Source: Glycine soja
Lineage: Eukaryota > Streptophyta > Magnoliopsida > Fabales > Fabaceae
Length of the DNA stretch: 64,000 bases
Assembly (NCBI RefSeq): GCF_004193775.1
Contig: NC_041019.1
Span: 50,629,928 to 50,693,927, forward strand
Direction: 5' to 3'
The translations under genes and the position numbers were made by a program. Shown here one piece after another: positions 25,368 to 37,545 of this stretch. The notes below the pieces were generated by a model. The model was not told where the DNA came from. It ran no database searches and saw only the letters and a list, made by a program, of their open reading frames with translations. Numbering within the stretch: position 1 is the stretch's first letter; each line of letters starts with the position of its first letter.

Positions 25368-25921
25368 TAGGGGTGAGAATAGGTCAAGTCAGCCTATAGG
25401 TATCTACGACCTGATCTACATAAAGCCTGACCTGAACTGACCTATTTAATTAAAAGGTTAGGCTTAGGCTTTTTTAAAAGCCTATTAAATTAAATAAATC
25501 AGGTTTAGGCTTGTTAGAAAGTCTTATAAGTCTGATAGGCTAGCTTATATATATGTATATTTATTTATATTATTTTTTGGACACCAATTTATACTTATAT
25601 TATTTTTTGGGTATAATTAATTTTTTTTAAACTAGCAGAATTTGATTACACATTACTGCTCCATTTTCCATTCCTATTGTTAATGTTTTCTTTTTCATTA
25701 ACTTTTCTATTACGTTCCTACTCCAGAGCAAAGAAATATTAAAGATTTAACAGGAATGAGACTTTTAAAAAGGCTATCAAGTCAGGTTAGGCTTTTAAAA
25801 AGGTCCGACCAAATCAAAATAAAAGTCTTTGATAGACTATAGGCCAGACTCAGACCTCAAAAATTCATCGTAGGCTAGGTTCAGGCCTTTTAAAGCCTGA
25901 CCTAGCCTATTCTCACCCCTA
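25368..25921. mobile_element. Non-autonomous hAT-type element (MITE), 554 bp
   Basis: Starts TAGGGGTGAGAATAGG and ends CCTATTCTCACCCCTA, perfect 16-bp terminal inverted repeats. Both sides are flanked by the same 8 bp, TCTATATA (25360-25367 and 25922-25929). An 8-bp target duplication with a TAGGGGTG terminus is characteristic of hAT transposons. The interior carries many AAGCCTGACC/GGTTAGGCTT-type subterminal motifs in both orientations and no transposase frame, so it is non-autonomous. Confidence 0.9.
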
Positions 25922-25929
25922 TCTATATA

Positions 25930-26880
25930 TAATCTAAATTGATACATCAATAGCACAATTATCTCATTTATATATGAATAACTCGGCTTATAAAAAATGT
26001 ATTCTTTTTGACTGAGATAAAAAAATGTATTAATTTAAAAATACGTATATACTGATATTCTGTTTGTTTCTTCTTAGACGATTAGAGGGATTATTGTTGT
26101 TCTTCCATGAAGATGAACAAACATTGATCCTTTCTTTTTGTTACTGTGTATTCGCTATGCATACTTGAGTTGACATCCGTTAAGTAGCTTTTACATTTTA
26201 TTTTATTTTTGTGATTGTTCAGTAAAATAGAATAAATGGAAAAATATATTGCACACTCGAGAGTTGAGAGCTTACTTTCCAATGTCTGGTCCCCTCCCTA
26301 TAATTGAATAAAGGAAAACATATTTTAAATCGAGAAAATTGTTAGCAAATATGACCAATGTTTGAATTTTAGCCTTTTTTTTCTTTTTTTAGTTTTGTCC
26401 TGTATAAGTAATTTGCTTGTATTGCAATATGGTATGCCAAGCATTTGTTAATGTGAATATGTATAGCTGTATACTTTATAAGACATTTATAATTAGATTC
26501 AATGTTGCCTTCAAGGAAACCTTTTATAGGTGTTCAATGTGAGACGGAACTAAAGATTATTTATTTGTCACAGGTAAATTGGATGAAGGTTTTGAGCATT
26601 CTCAACAACCTATTTGTTGGACCTATTCTCCGCAAATTTATTAGTAGATTTTATTATGGATTTCGGAATTTTTAGTTTGTGTGTGTGTACGCAAATAGAG
26701 AGAGATTGACTCACTGAAGTCCGCGTGGAATCTAAAAGCAAAAGATTTCCTAAATCAATTATCTAGTGACCAAAAACTACTAATTAAATTAATCGATAGA
26801 ATAGTGTTTTTCTTTTTCTTTTGGTACTAATCAAAAAGTCAATCATTCTTACTTTACTTTTATTCAAACCAATAACTTGA
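25930..26880. other. Spacer
   Basis: No gene supported. The frame at 26091-26282 on the minus strand is not recognised. Confidence 0.45.
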
Positions 26881-27088
26881 ACATATGCATGATCAGACTC
26901 CACTAAGGATTATTCCCCACATCAGAGTCCCAATCCCACTAACATTTGAACCACAAAACCTAGCTAGCTGCTCAAGTAACTTGTACATGAGGATATATTA
27001 CAGTGACAATACATACAAGCTTACAGCATAAGATAAAGGATACACGGTTTACAGAGAGAAAAACAAAATATTTCAGTAGTTCAGTGCT
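26820..27088 (-). other. 3' UTR and 3' flank of the intact receptor kinase
   Basis: Downstream of the stop the minus strand reads through sequence that also follows pseudogene copy 1 (13250-13545) and the split copy (about 54900-55200). The duplicated unit therefore included the 3' flank. Shared phrases include CCTTTATCTTATG and GTAAGCTTGT. Confidence 0.6.
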
Positions 27089-30000
27089 TTAGAGGAGTTG
27101 TCCAAGTCTAATCATAGGGAACTGGTCTGCTAAAGGTGGTTTCCCCATCATAAGCTTTTTAGACACTTGATCCATGGTTGGGCGAGAACTTGGATTTTCA
27201 CTTATGCAAGAAAATGCCAAGCTTGCAACCAAAATGACATCCCCAACAATTGAGTTTAGAGGTTGAGGAGGCCTTTGGTCTAGCACATCAATTAGTAACA
27301 AATTATAAGTTATTGTTGCTGAAGATGAAGATAACAATGAAGACATGAGATCTCCTGGATGCTTCCCCATGATGATTTCTAGACAAAGAACTCCAAAACT
27401 GAATACATCACATTTCTCTGTCACTTCCGTAGTCTGGGCAAGCTCTACAATAAAAGAAAATTTTGAAGTTATACACAAACCGGTGTTTAGCCTTTTGTAT
27501 AAGCTATGAGTTCACTGACTTGTACTTTCTAAATGGATTTTGTATTGGCACGTCACTTTTTACTTCAATTTTGCATACTAATTCTTGCTTAGGGGTTAGT
27601 CTGATTCCTCTACATGTAAACAATGTTTAAGCAAAATTTAAATAAAAAAACCTGGTGTAAATTAATTGCAAAATATGTGATAATTTCTATCTATATTTCT
27701 AAGAGGGTAAGAATGAGATGAAGGGTACTAACCTGGAGCTGCGTACCCATAGGTGACTGCAAACGTGGTCCAAGTGTGTGAATCAGGCTTGAGAATCTTA
27801 GCTGTCCCAAAATCAGAGACATGGGCTTCATATTGTGAATCCAAAAGAATATTCTTGCTTGATATGTCTCGATGAATAATTGGAGGTGAGCAATCATGAT
27901 GCATATAGGATAAAGCATTGGCCACACCTTTAACAACATTCACCCTCTTTTCCCAGTCAAATGCAGCTGCTTTTGTGTCATTGCTTAGTATTTGATCCAA
28001 GCTACCCCCTTCTAAGAACTTATAAACCAAAAATGAGAACCGTGTATGTTTGCAATATCCACAGAGCTTTATAATGTTACGGTGCCTGATTTCGGTCAAA
28101 GCTTGAATTTCATTTTCAAAAGCTTTAAGATTGTGCTGCTCTCCATCTGCTTCCACATGAAGCTTCTTCACCGCATAAACCTGATCTGAAGACAACTCAG
28201 CCTTGTAAACACTCCCTTGCCCTCCAACTCCAATGAGGTATTTGTCATTGAAGTTATCGGTAGCTTCAATGATATTTTCAAACATAACTTTTCCATCATG
28301 ACTCCATATGGAAAACACTTCTTCAGACAGTGCCTTTTCTGATTCTTTAGCACGGGTTGCTTTCTTGCTACCTTTCAAACAAAGAATGTACATTGAAACT
28401 CCCACCCCACACAATACTAGTGTAAGAGCACCCAGGATAATAAATAAAACCAATAGAATGCCCTTGTGCCTCTTTTGATTGCGGTTGGTTGGGCAAAGCA
28501 TCAAGCCAGTGACGTTGCCACACAAGTCCTTGTTATTTTTCAACGACTCAATTGGAGCCTTAAGAAAGGCTTGATTTTTAGGAAGTGGCCCTTCTAACTG
28601 GTTGTATGATATGTTCACCGAAGTTAAACCTGACATGCCATCAAAACTGGAGGGAATACTTCCAGAAAGATTATTGCGAGAGAGATTCAACAAGCGCAGT
28701 TTCTTCAAGTCTCCAAGTGGTCTTGGTATTGTTCCACTCAACAAATTCCCGCTAAGATCAAGAGATTCAAGAGGCTGAAATTGGTGAAACTCAAAGGGAA
28801 TGCTTCCATTTATTCTATTATTGCTCAAATTCAAATACCATAACTTGGGTAATTTCACAACTTCTATCGGTATTGTGCCACTCAGCTGATTATCTCCAAG
28901 ATCCAATTCTTCAAGATTTTGCAGTGATCCAATTTCTGTAGGAATGTTTCCAGAAATATTGTTGTTGCTAATCTTGAGTTGAATTAATGATTTCATATTC
29001 CCTAATTCCTTTGGAAGTTTTCCATTCAAGTGGTTAGAAGAAAGGTGAAGGACACCTAGCTTGGTTGCCTCAACAAGTTCTATTGGTATACCACCAGAAA
29101 TATTATTGTTGGATATCTTCAATGTATTAAGATTGTGGCACTTCCCCCAGTTTGGTGAAATTTGGCCGTATAGCTTGTTGTCGCTCAAATCAATGTAATC
29201 CAAATTTGGATATACACCAAAATCTTGTGCTATATCTCCTTCCAATTGGTTGCCATCCAGCCTGATTTTAAGAATACTCGGGCAATTCTTTAGGCTTCTT
29301 GGCACTGGACCCGTGAAATGGTTGTGATCAGCATTTAAATAGATTAGATACCCAGCAGAGCAAATTTGAGGTGGTAAATGGCCTGTGAAATCATTCTCAG
29401 CTATTAAGAAGGAAAACCAGTTGGTAATGTTATTCAAGCCTTGTGGAATGCTGCCATGAAGTTTGTTGGTGGTCAATTCTAAAACGGTGAGCATTTTCAT
29501 ATTTCCAATTGTGGCAGGAATAGTTCCTGAAAGATTGTTTCCTTGGAGACTAAGGACATCCAAATTGATCAAGTTCCCTATAGAGGGAGGAATTGATCCA
29601 GAAAGATTGTTGAGTCCTAAATACAACTCGATGAGATTTGTCAAGTTTCCAATGGTGGAAGGAATGGATCCAGAAAGGTGGTTGCCATCAAGTTGAAGAT
29701 ACTCTAAATTGATCAAGTTTTCTACGGAAGGAGGGATTGATCCAGAAAGTGTATTGTTAAAAAGGTAGAGGTCGGTCAAGTTAGACATGTTCCATAAGGA
29801 GGATGGGATTGGCCCAGATAGAAGGGAGTTATTGCAAAGGTAAAGTATATTTAAGTTACTCATGTTACCTATTGTTTCAGGTATAGTACCAGAGATAGAG
29901 TTTCTTGACAAATCAATAAATTGAAGATTTGTCAACATTCCAATTTCTTGAGGAATGGAACCGATAAGGTGACTATCCCCAAAGCCTAGATACTCCAACT

Positions 30001-30625
30001 TGTTCAACTTTCCAATCTCTGGAGGAATGTGGCTAGAAAAATTGTTGCTACCGAAATCTAGATATTCCAAGTTGGACAAGTTTGTTATGGTATTAGGAAT
30101 AGCTCCACTTAATAGACATATGGAAAGATCAAGCTTATGTAAACTCCTTAGTCTCCCCATTTCTTGAGGGATAGAACCACGGAAATGATTTGTAGAAAGA
30201 TTCAAAATATTTACTTTGGACATGTTACCAATTTGTGGTGGAATGGTCCCATAAAAGGAGTTGTTGAATATATTTAGGCTGAGGAGGTTAGGGAAAGCGG
30301 AGAAGTTGAAGGTTTGAAGTGTACCTTTCAGTTCATAATCTGCAAGAGTTATTCTGGAGACAGAGTTGGATTTATCGCACTGAATTCCTTGCCATTTTTT
30401 GCATGGACTAGAACCTTTCCATGTTGACAAGAGATCTTGGCTTGGCTTGTCAAGGCTGTATTTCCACTTTAACAATGCATTTGCTTCACTGTCCGAAGCT
30501 GCAGTAACTGTGGTGGCAGCAGAGGCCAAAGAAACCATTTTGGAAAAACAAGCAACTTGGGGTGAAGGGTGTATTAGAAAGACCAAAAGAATCTGCCAGC
30601 AGGCTAGAATCTTGATGGATACCAT
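27089..30625 (-). CDS. LRR receptor-like kinase, MIK2-type (LRR-RLK subfamily XII-like), 1082 aa, intact
   Basis: Plasma-membrane receptor kinase with two coding exons: 30625-27733 and 27444-27089, joined by a GT-AG intron inside the A-P-E codon of the kinase. From the chosen start: signal-peptide-like N-terminus (residues 1-36), N-cap with W-K and C..W-x-G-I-x-C (about 46-85), 24 leucine-rich repeats of 24 residues (about 112-688), one transmembrane helix (about 722-747), then a kinase domain with glycine loop GVGGQGSV, catalytic A-V-K-K, HRDISSKN (Asp about 920) and DFG (about 938), so an RD kinase. It ends in a short tail L-G-Q-L-L. Architecture and motifs match MIK2-type receptors, which sense peptide ligands in immunity and development; the ligand here is unknown. 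The frame stays open upstream to another ATG at 30754 (43 extra residues), but 30625 gives the better signal peptide. One oddity is F-A-V-T-Y-G-Y in the activation segment where related copies have F-A-G-T. Confidence 0.93.
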
Positions 30626-31187
30626 GATACACTTTAGTACAGGATTTTTGGGCTTCAAGAGTACAATCAGAGGCTGCAGATTCTTGCAAGTGAATGGTGT
30701 ATTGTGGTGAGGACATAAATTGGAGCTAGGACACGCTTTTAAAGGAATAATCAATTGTCACGAATGGGGCACCCTGTGACATGATTACACTTTTCAAAGT
30801 CTAGCACCAAGCCAGAAAAGATTTATGAACAAGGTTTCCTAAAAGTAAAGATACCTTATCCAAGGCCCACTTGACTCACTTTAACGTTGTGCTGGGAAAA
30901 TCTCTCTATATTTATAAATATTAATTCAAGTGAGGGAATTTATGTTATAAAAAGTTGAGAACTGAAAGTTTGTAATAGATGATGTGCGTGATATTTTCCA
31001 AGTGAGGTGACTCTTGAAATTGTGAAAAACAATTCATTGGTGTTTAATCAATGGGTTTTTAGGAGTCATTCCTCACACTATAAATAAACATTTTAAAGAA
31101 GAAAGTTAAACATCACTGCTTATTAGAGATTACTTCTAGTTTTCAAAAATTAAACATCCATCCTAATTAAAGAAAGTTAAAATTACA
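30626..31187 (-). promoter_or_regulatory. 5' leader and proximal promoter of the receptor kinase
   Basis: A TATA-like TTTATAAATATAGAG on the minus strand (about 30906-30920) lies about 285 bp upstream of the preferred ATG. An in-frame upstream ATG (30754) falls between them. No other motif is called. Confidence 0.35.
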
Positions 31188-31191
31188 AAAA

Positions 31192-32320
31192 TTGTACTAA
31201 AATCTATTTTACTTTTTAAATTTGATTATTTAAAATATATTTTATGAAATAATTGAAAACATCTCATATGTCTAGCAACTGTATTATAATTGAGTTTTTT
31301 TTTAAAAAAATAAAAGTGAAAAAGGAAGATATACAATGATAATTTGATTTTTCATTGTCCTACTAAATAGTACAGAAAATAAAATTTGTTTCGTTGTCTT
31401 TATAAGAAAAAAAGAATAATTAACTGTGATACGGCGTTCCCTCGATTGGATGGGAGCAAAGCTCATGAAAAGATTGTTTGGATTTTAAATGAAAACTATT
31501 TCAATAAAAAATAGTAATAAATAATGAGATGAGAATTCATACTCTCCTGTTTCACCAACAAAGCTCCTTTTTCATATTTCAAATTGCTTTGGAGAAAAAC
31601 ATGCACTGCTTTGGAAAAGGGTTGTTGTGTTACTCGTCTGAAGTCAGGTCTAAACGAGACACATATTGGTAAAATAGAAATTAACAAAGAAGACTATAAA
31701 GAAAGATCTAATAAAGATAGAACTTTAGATATCGATCCACTCATAACTGTGTGATTTAAAATATTTGTTCTTAAGTTTTTTTCTTTGTGTGTTTTCTTTT
31801 CAAAAGGATGAGTAGGAATTAGTTAAATATTTTTAATTATTTCAATTTTGAAGATATGTATACTTCTGGTGAATCTCTGTATCTTGCCAATTCCCGTACC
31901 GTGTCTATAGTATTACTAGCTTGGTGATAAACTCGGGCTTTTTGATAAATTCAACAACTATCTGAGTTAATCTCTCCATTGTCAGATCAATCAACAGTTG
32001 ACATCTAGCTACAGAAATCGTTTTCTCTTCAAAACTGTTTAGAATGAGAGAGAAAAACACAAGTTTTTGTGGGTCTCTCAAACATGAAGAGTTCCACTAA
32101 CAGAAGAGCATCTAATTCCATACACACGAGATGACTACACTTTTGAAAGTCTTGCACAAAGATAACACATTTATAAACTGAACTTTCCTAAAGACATCTT
32201 TTTCCAATGTTTGTAATTTTTTAAGCCCTCCACCTCTCAAACAAATCGTGTTCACGATTGACTTCACTTTAAAGAAAAAAAAATGCAATGCTTTAGAGAA
32301 AGGCAATTATTGTGTATATG
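31192..32320 (+). repeat. Left arm of a 1.1-kb inverted duplication
   Basis: This segment recurs in reverse complement at 62820-64000, with many shared 20-bp blocks: TTGTACTAAAATCTATTTTA at the start and AGGCAATTATTGTGTATATG at the end. The right arm has about 50 extra bases near 63119-63170. Corresponding short frames exist in both arms (31496-31687 with 63550-63765; 32112-32306 with 62834-63043), but the peptides are low-complexity and unrecognised. It lies just upstream of the intact receptor kinase. Confidence 0.9.
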
Positions 32321-32900
32321 GATCAAATTCATACGTCCTAATGGATGTTTATTCATTGATTGAGCCTGAAGATAGGAAACACAAAAAGAAAGAAGACACA
32401 TATATAGGTAGAACGGCTGAAGATTAACTCAATGTATTTTTTTTAACAATTATTCTAATGATTAGTATATCTTTCATTTCTCAAATAGCATAACTTTTAT
32501 TCATTTTAAGATCTGTTATCTTCCAACATCTCATTCCATACTCATTCTACCATTTAGGAGTGAATATACTCGTAGACAATACTAACTTACAGAACTCATG
32601 TTTTAGACGGACCGGATAAGTTTGATTTGTGAAATAAATTAATATTTTTTTGTTAAGGTCCCACAAAAATTCACAAGCCCAAAATGTAATTTAAAATAAT
32701 TATTTTCATATTTTAAAATTGTAAAAAATATATAAAATTAGAACAAAAAAATATTGATTTCATTTTTAAGCTAAAATTTGTTTTACTAAAATATACTAAT
32801 ATTTTAAACACAACAAATTAATTAAAGAAAATCTTAACATAATAAATTAATAATATTTACACATTGAACGGAAATAGTTAAACAGATACTTTGTGGATAA

Positions 32901-33055
32901 AATTTATTATGTTTGTGGGCTTAATGAATTGGATTAAAAAACTCATATAACTATGAAGATTAAAAAAAAGATCTGTTAATTTATTATGTTTGTGGGCTTA
33001 ATGAATTGGATTAAAAAGCTCATATAACTATGAAGATTAAAAAAAAGATCTGTTA
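32901..33055. repeat. Tandem duplication, 77-bp unit x2
   Basis: The unit beginning AATTTATTATGTTTGTGGGC at 32901 repeats from 32978 with about one mismatch (AAAAAACTC versus AAAAAGCTC). The near identity indicates a recent duplication. Confidence 0.9.
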
Positions 33056-36000
33056 TTCGCAGTACTACCATTGATACTTACAAGTTAGAATAAAAGATTG
33101 AAATATGGATCTCTATGATTTTTAGACAAAAAAGGTAGAATAGAACGATGTTAAGGTTTCGTTGCGGCAGCAATGTGGTTCCATCGTGGCTGCATTGCAT
33201 ATCCTTTGTGGCATTTCATGTGATTGAAATTCACACTGCAATTGCGAGTCGATACAATAGTGGGCACTACTGCAACCGCAATTGCTGTTGCATATCACAA
33301 TTTAAAACCATGGTTTCCACCAATAATTATTTTATGAAAAATATTAAAAAAACTCTTAAAAACATCTTCAGAACCAAAATTTCGGTTTGAAAGTTAACGC
33401 ATAGGAAATCGAAATGTGTTAGCACCCTACAATGTTTACCATAAGATGGTTATCCTAATTAATTAAGCAAATTGTTTATAACTTTTAAAATATCTAACCC
33501 AAAAATAATTTTAAAAAAACTATGGAAAAGTTTTTTTTTAATGTATATTTGTTTTATGGATAATTCTTTTGTTTGGATGAAGATTAAAATTATTATTATA
33601 AAAAATACGAGATTAATTTTTTTTAGCTTGACAGGAGTGGTGTCTTGCTCCTACTATTCCCAAGTGCAATGCACATCAGAGTTACATAATTCTTTTATAG
33701 AATTTTTTTAGAAAATATTTGTTTTTTTTTTAAATTTTGTTATTATTTTTTATGCTTATTAAATTTCTGAATTTTTTTGTATGAATTTAACTTGGTTCAA
33801 TATTGCCAAGAAGTTTCAAAACATCAAGTCGCCGCGACGTATGCCTCAACCTTGGGATTAGGATGTCACATTCAATTAATAATTCCTCTCATAATGATTT
33901 TGTAATCATTAATATTATTTTATTAAACTATAGACTAATTATAAAATATTTATATTTTATTATTATTATTGAGGCATAAAATTTTGTTTTTATTGTCATA
34001 AAGTTTTAATTTAATTTTTTGTATCAATTTAATTTGGATTTAACAATGCCATTTCAAAGAGAAATTCTAAAACATTAAGTCATCACATCTTGTTTCTAAC
34101 TCCTCTTTTATTTATTTATTCCAAAATTATCCTCCTCTTCTCATAATGTAATATCTAGAAGTGTTAACTTTTTTGAAAATTACTTTTCGGAATCTAATTT
34201 TGTGAGAGGAGTTTGTGAAGCAGACAAAGGGGTGTTTGTGCAGATTGAGGACCCAAACTTTGCGGAGATGAGGGAAACGGAAATGGGACTTTTTTACGGA
34301 AGTAGCTAGGTAAAAATAAAAAGTTATTTATGAAAACGGTGCAGTTTGAAAATATGTGTAAGAGACATGGCTGATTTTGATTTTCTATATCCATTATGAT
34401 TATAATCAATGTAAAAAAACGACTTATTATGAGTACAACCCATGTAAAAAGTCTGGCCAATAATTTTCACACACTTTTGTGTGGAAACTATTTAGGATGG
34501 TATTCCTTGAAAGGTTGTTGACAACTTAAGTCATCCCCTACACACTTGAACTCAACAAAGGTTAATTTGTTTAAGAGAGAAATTTTGTCACCAGGAATGT
34601 ATTTGTGTTGGGTGCCACTCTGACATGGAGATTACTGGGCACATGTTTTTTTTAATGTCATGTTTTCTTCTGTGAAGTATAGATAAAATGTTGTCATATC
34701 AAATATGTTTCCAACATAACATATTTAGGCACTTGTTCGATGTTTGTCTGATACTCCTTATAAGGTGTTTAATTTAAAATTTATTTTTTGTTGATTTGAA
34801 TATTTAAGTTATTAGCTTTATATAACTAATACACTTGAAAAATATAAAAGATTAATTTTAAAAAATAAATATACTATCAATTTAGATATTTTGTTATATG
34901 TTATTCATATTTTATTTAATCATAATCATTCTATTTGTGTGTGTATGAGATGTTCCCGTGTTCTATATTTTAAACATGAATCGTGTCGAAGTGAAGAGGT
35001 CTTCCATGAGGTGATAGCAAAATGCGTAAAGCTAGGCTGCATTTACATGACAGTGCATGTAAGTGTTGGACGTATATTGACTGGTAGTGTTGGGGGCGGT
35101 GTGGGGATAGGTCTATGGTTATATATGAAATAGAGAATGCTTTATTCTGTTTCATGAGTCTGTTGAACCAGAATGATATGGTTTGAGTTGCAGTTTGGGG
35201 AAGTGGAAGTTAGTAGGTCTGTTTTAGCATTTTGAATTTTGATAGTTAATAGTACCATATATTGCTTGTCACTAGCTAGCTTATTACTCTGCTAAAAAAT
35301 ATGTCAAGAACCAACCAACCAACTGAAGCTACTATATATATATAGGCTAACACTTCCAACCTTTAAAAAATTGAACCTACATTAGATATCTTCATAATCT
35401 GATGTAAGCTGCTAATCCTCATGTTCCATTTGAATATATATTAACATGCACTAGTTTTATTTAAAAGAGAAAAAGCTAGATAAATTAACCTAATTCAAAA
35501 GATGAGTTCGTTTCCTTGGTTTGATGCTTCTCATTTATTTCCTTTTCTCTATTATCTTCTCTCCTTACTTTGAAACATCTTTTTCTTTCTAACAGAAGGT
35601 GTTTTTACCACTAAATCTTTTGCCTCCTTCAAACCTAAATCAGTTATACACTCAATCACTCCCCTTCCTCATCCTATTCAACAACTCTTTTTGTCTGCTC
35701 CACAAAATTGGCTTCCGGAAATGTTAACAGTACTTGGACAACATGCTTGGGCTGAGGGAGAGTGTTGTTCGGACAGGGTATTAACCAAAAGAGTTGGAAT
35801 GTAAGAATAGTCTTTTTTCTTAATTATCCACCTGTAGGTTGTATGAACTTTGCGGGGTTTTATTTCTCTGTAAGACATAGGCCTCCCTTGTATATATAAT
35901 TATATACATAGAGACGAAGGAATGATTAAGTTATTTCGATCAAGTAATTTTAAATTTATTATTATCATTGATTTTTTTAAAATCTAATAATTATAATGAG

Positions 36001-36170
36001 TCACTAATTTCAATCATTAAATCTCAAAAAAAAATCTTTTAAATAAAATCACTCTTAAAGTATCTTTATACATCCTCATATATACCGAACCTAGATAAAA
36101 ATTCAATATATATTAAAAGTCCGATCTAATTAAAAATTTATTGAATAATAAAACTTAAATTTTAATGAGT

Positions 36171-36173
<3 letters not shown>

Positions 36174-36221
<48 letters not shown>
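36174..36221. repeat. (TA)n microsatellite
   Basis: About 23 TA units. Confidence 0.95.
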
Positions 36222-36222
<1 letters not shown>

Positions 36223-37255
36223 CATCATTATTAATATGATAAATTTATTAATTTTTATGATGATTATCTTAAAATTCATATATACTTACCAATATTTTTC
36301 ATTGTTTGATAATATTTTTTTTTTTACATCTCATAATTTTATAGACAATTTTATTAGTACACACGCAAACACATTGGCTTTACAATATATACATTATTTT
36401 ATAGATAATTTTATGTTAGTATTATTATGTAAGTTTTATTTTCAATAATATCAACTCTTATACTAATTTAATAGCAATGTTTATACATTATATATCTTTT
36501 ATCAATAAAGCAAATAAGTTATATTATTTAGTCTTCAATGATGTTTTTCCGCCCAAAATTGCACCACAAATCCTAAAGACCTTTCTGTTAAACAGCAACA
36601 GATGAACATTAACTTTGGCAGCCCTCATTAAGAATTCATTCATTCTGGATTATGTTGTTCACCAATATTGATAACAATTCTTATTAAACACTCGAGATCA
36701 TTCAACTCCACATTCCTTCCCCGTGAACCAATTCATTTCTCGGTATGCAGACATTGAATAGTTGGGAGTGCATACAGGTAGATTCATGATCATTTATTTT
36801 TCTCTCCACATTAAAAAAATAAAAATTACATCATGTCTTCATGTTTCTTCTTCTTTCATATTCTCACTCTGTTAATTAGCTCAACCTGAAGGTTCATCTC
36901 ACCAGCAGTACGCTTCGCTTAAAATCAGATGACCCTTGACTTCTACCATCTTCAAAAAACTGTCGCCCCTTCTTTTTCATACAAAAAGAAACGGTTCAAA
37001 AACTTCTTCGTGAGTCTGTGCAACCCTTCATTAAAATTCAATGTACGGTGAGATTGCGACCCTTCTTCAATTTGATGGAAAACCGATTGTGATTTCATCT
37101 CTGGCTATTACAGTATTACCAACTAAACTTTTCATTAAAATCCGATTCAGGGATATCCGATTTAAGGTCCTTTTCGCTCTCATTATTCACAAGTTTCTTC
37201 CATTTTTACTTATGGAATATTTTTCGATAAAATTTACGGGAAAATAAAAAACCCT

Positions 37256-37545
37256 TGGATGAAAATGAAGGAATGCCTACACTACCTAGATTGAATCAGA
37301 TACAACTTGAAAGATTTTCTAGGTTCATTGATCAGGACTTACTAGAGGAGCTTTTTAAGTTTTCAAGAAATGAAGATATTCATCAAGAAATTGAATTTTA
37401 ATTATATGTAAAAACATATTAATTATTAAAATTCCCGAAGGAAATTATTTTATCTACTAATAGCGAACAAATTGGCGTATTACCCAATCATGCAGCTATT
37501 GTCACCGCTGTGGATATAAGTACTTTGAGAATACATCTTAAATTT
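37256..37545 (+). pseudogene. Chloroplast-derived fragments: rpoB 5' part and atpE 5' part (NUPT)
   Basis: Two neighbouring relics of plastid genes on the plus strand. At 37258-37401 the frame reads [15 protein letters not shown], then [10 protein letters not shown] and Q-E-I-E-F, the N-terminus of the plastid RNA polymerase beta subunit in diverged form. At about 37436-37543 another frame gives [17 protein letters not shown] and [10 protein letters not shown], the N-terminus of the ATP synthase epsilon subunit. In plastid genomes these genes lie far apart, so the patch is a rearranged nuclear insertion. Amino-acid divergence and lack of further open frame mark it as old and non-functional. 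Confidence 0.7.

Larger units (their letters stand above)
32321..36900. other. Gene-poor AT-rich tract
   Basis: 4.6 kb with no supported gene. It includes a 77-bp tandem duplication (32901-33055), a GC-richer patch with repeated GCAATTG-type phrases at 33150-33310, and a long TA microsatellite (36174-36221). Short frames (33148, 33472, 34194, 34891, 35678) have no domains. Confidence 0.5.

Noticed and set aside
27691..28353. Minus-strand frames overlapping the receptor kinase (27691-27939, 28168-28353)
   Set aside because: Out-of-frame shadows of the kinase domain; no independent domain.
30399..30716. Frames on both strands over the receptor-kinase N-terminus
   Set aside because: Shadows of the signal-peptide and N-cap region of the real gene.
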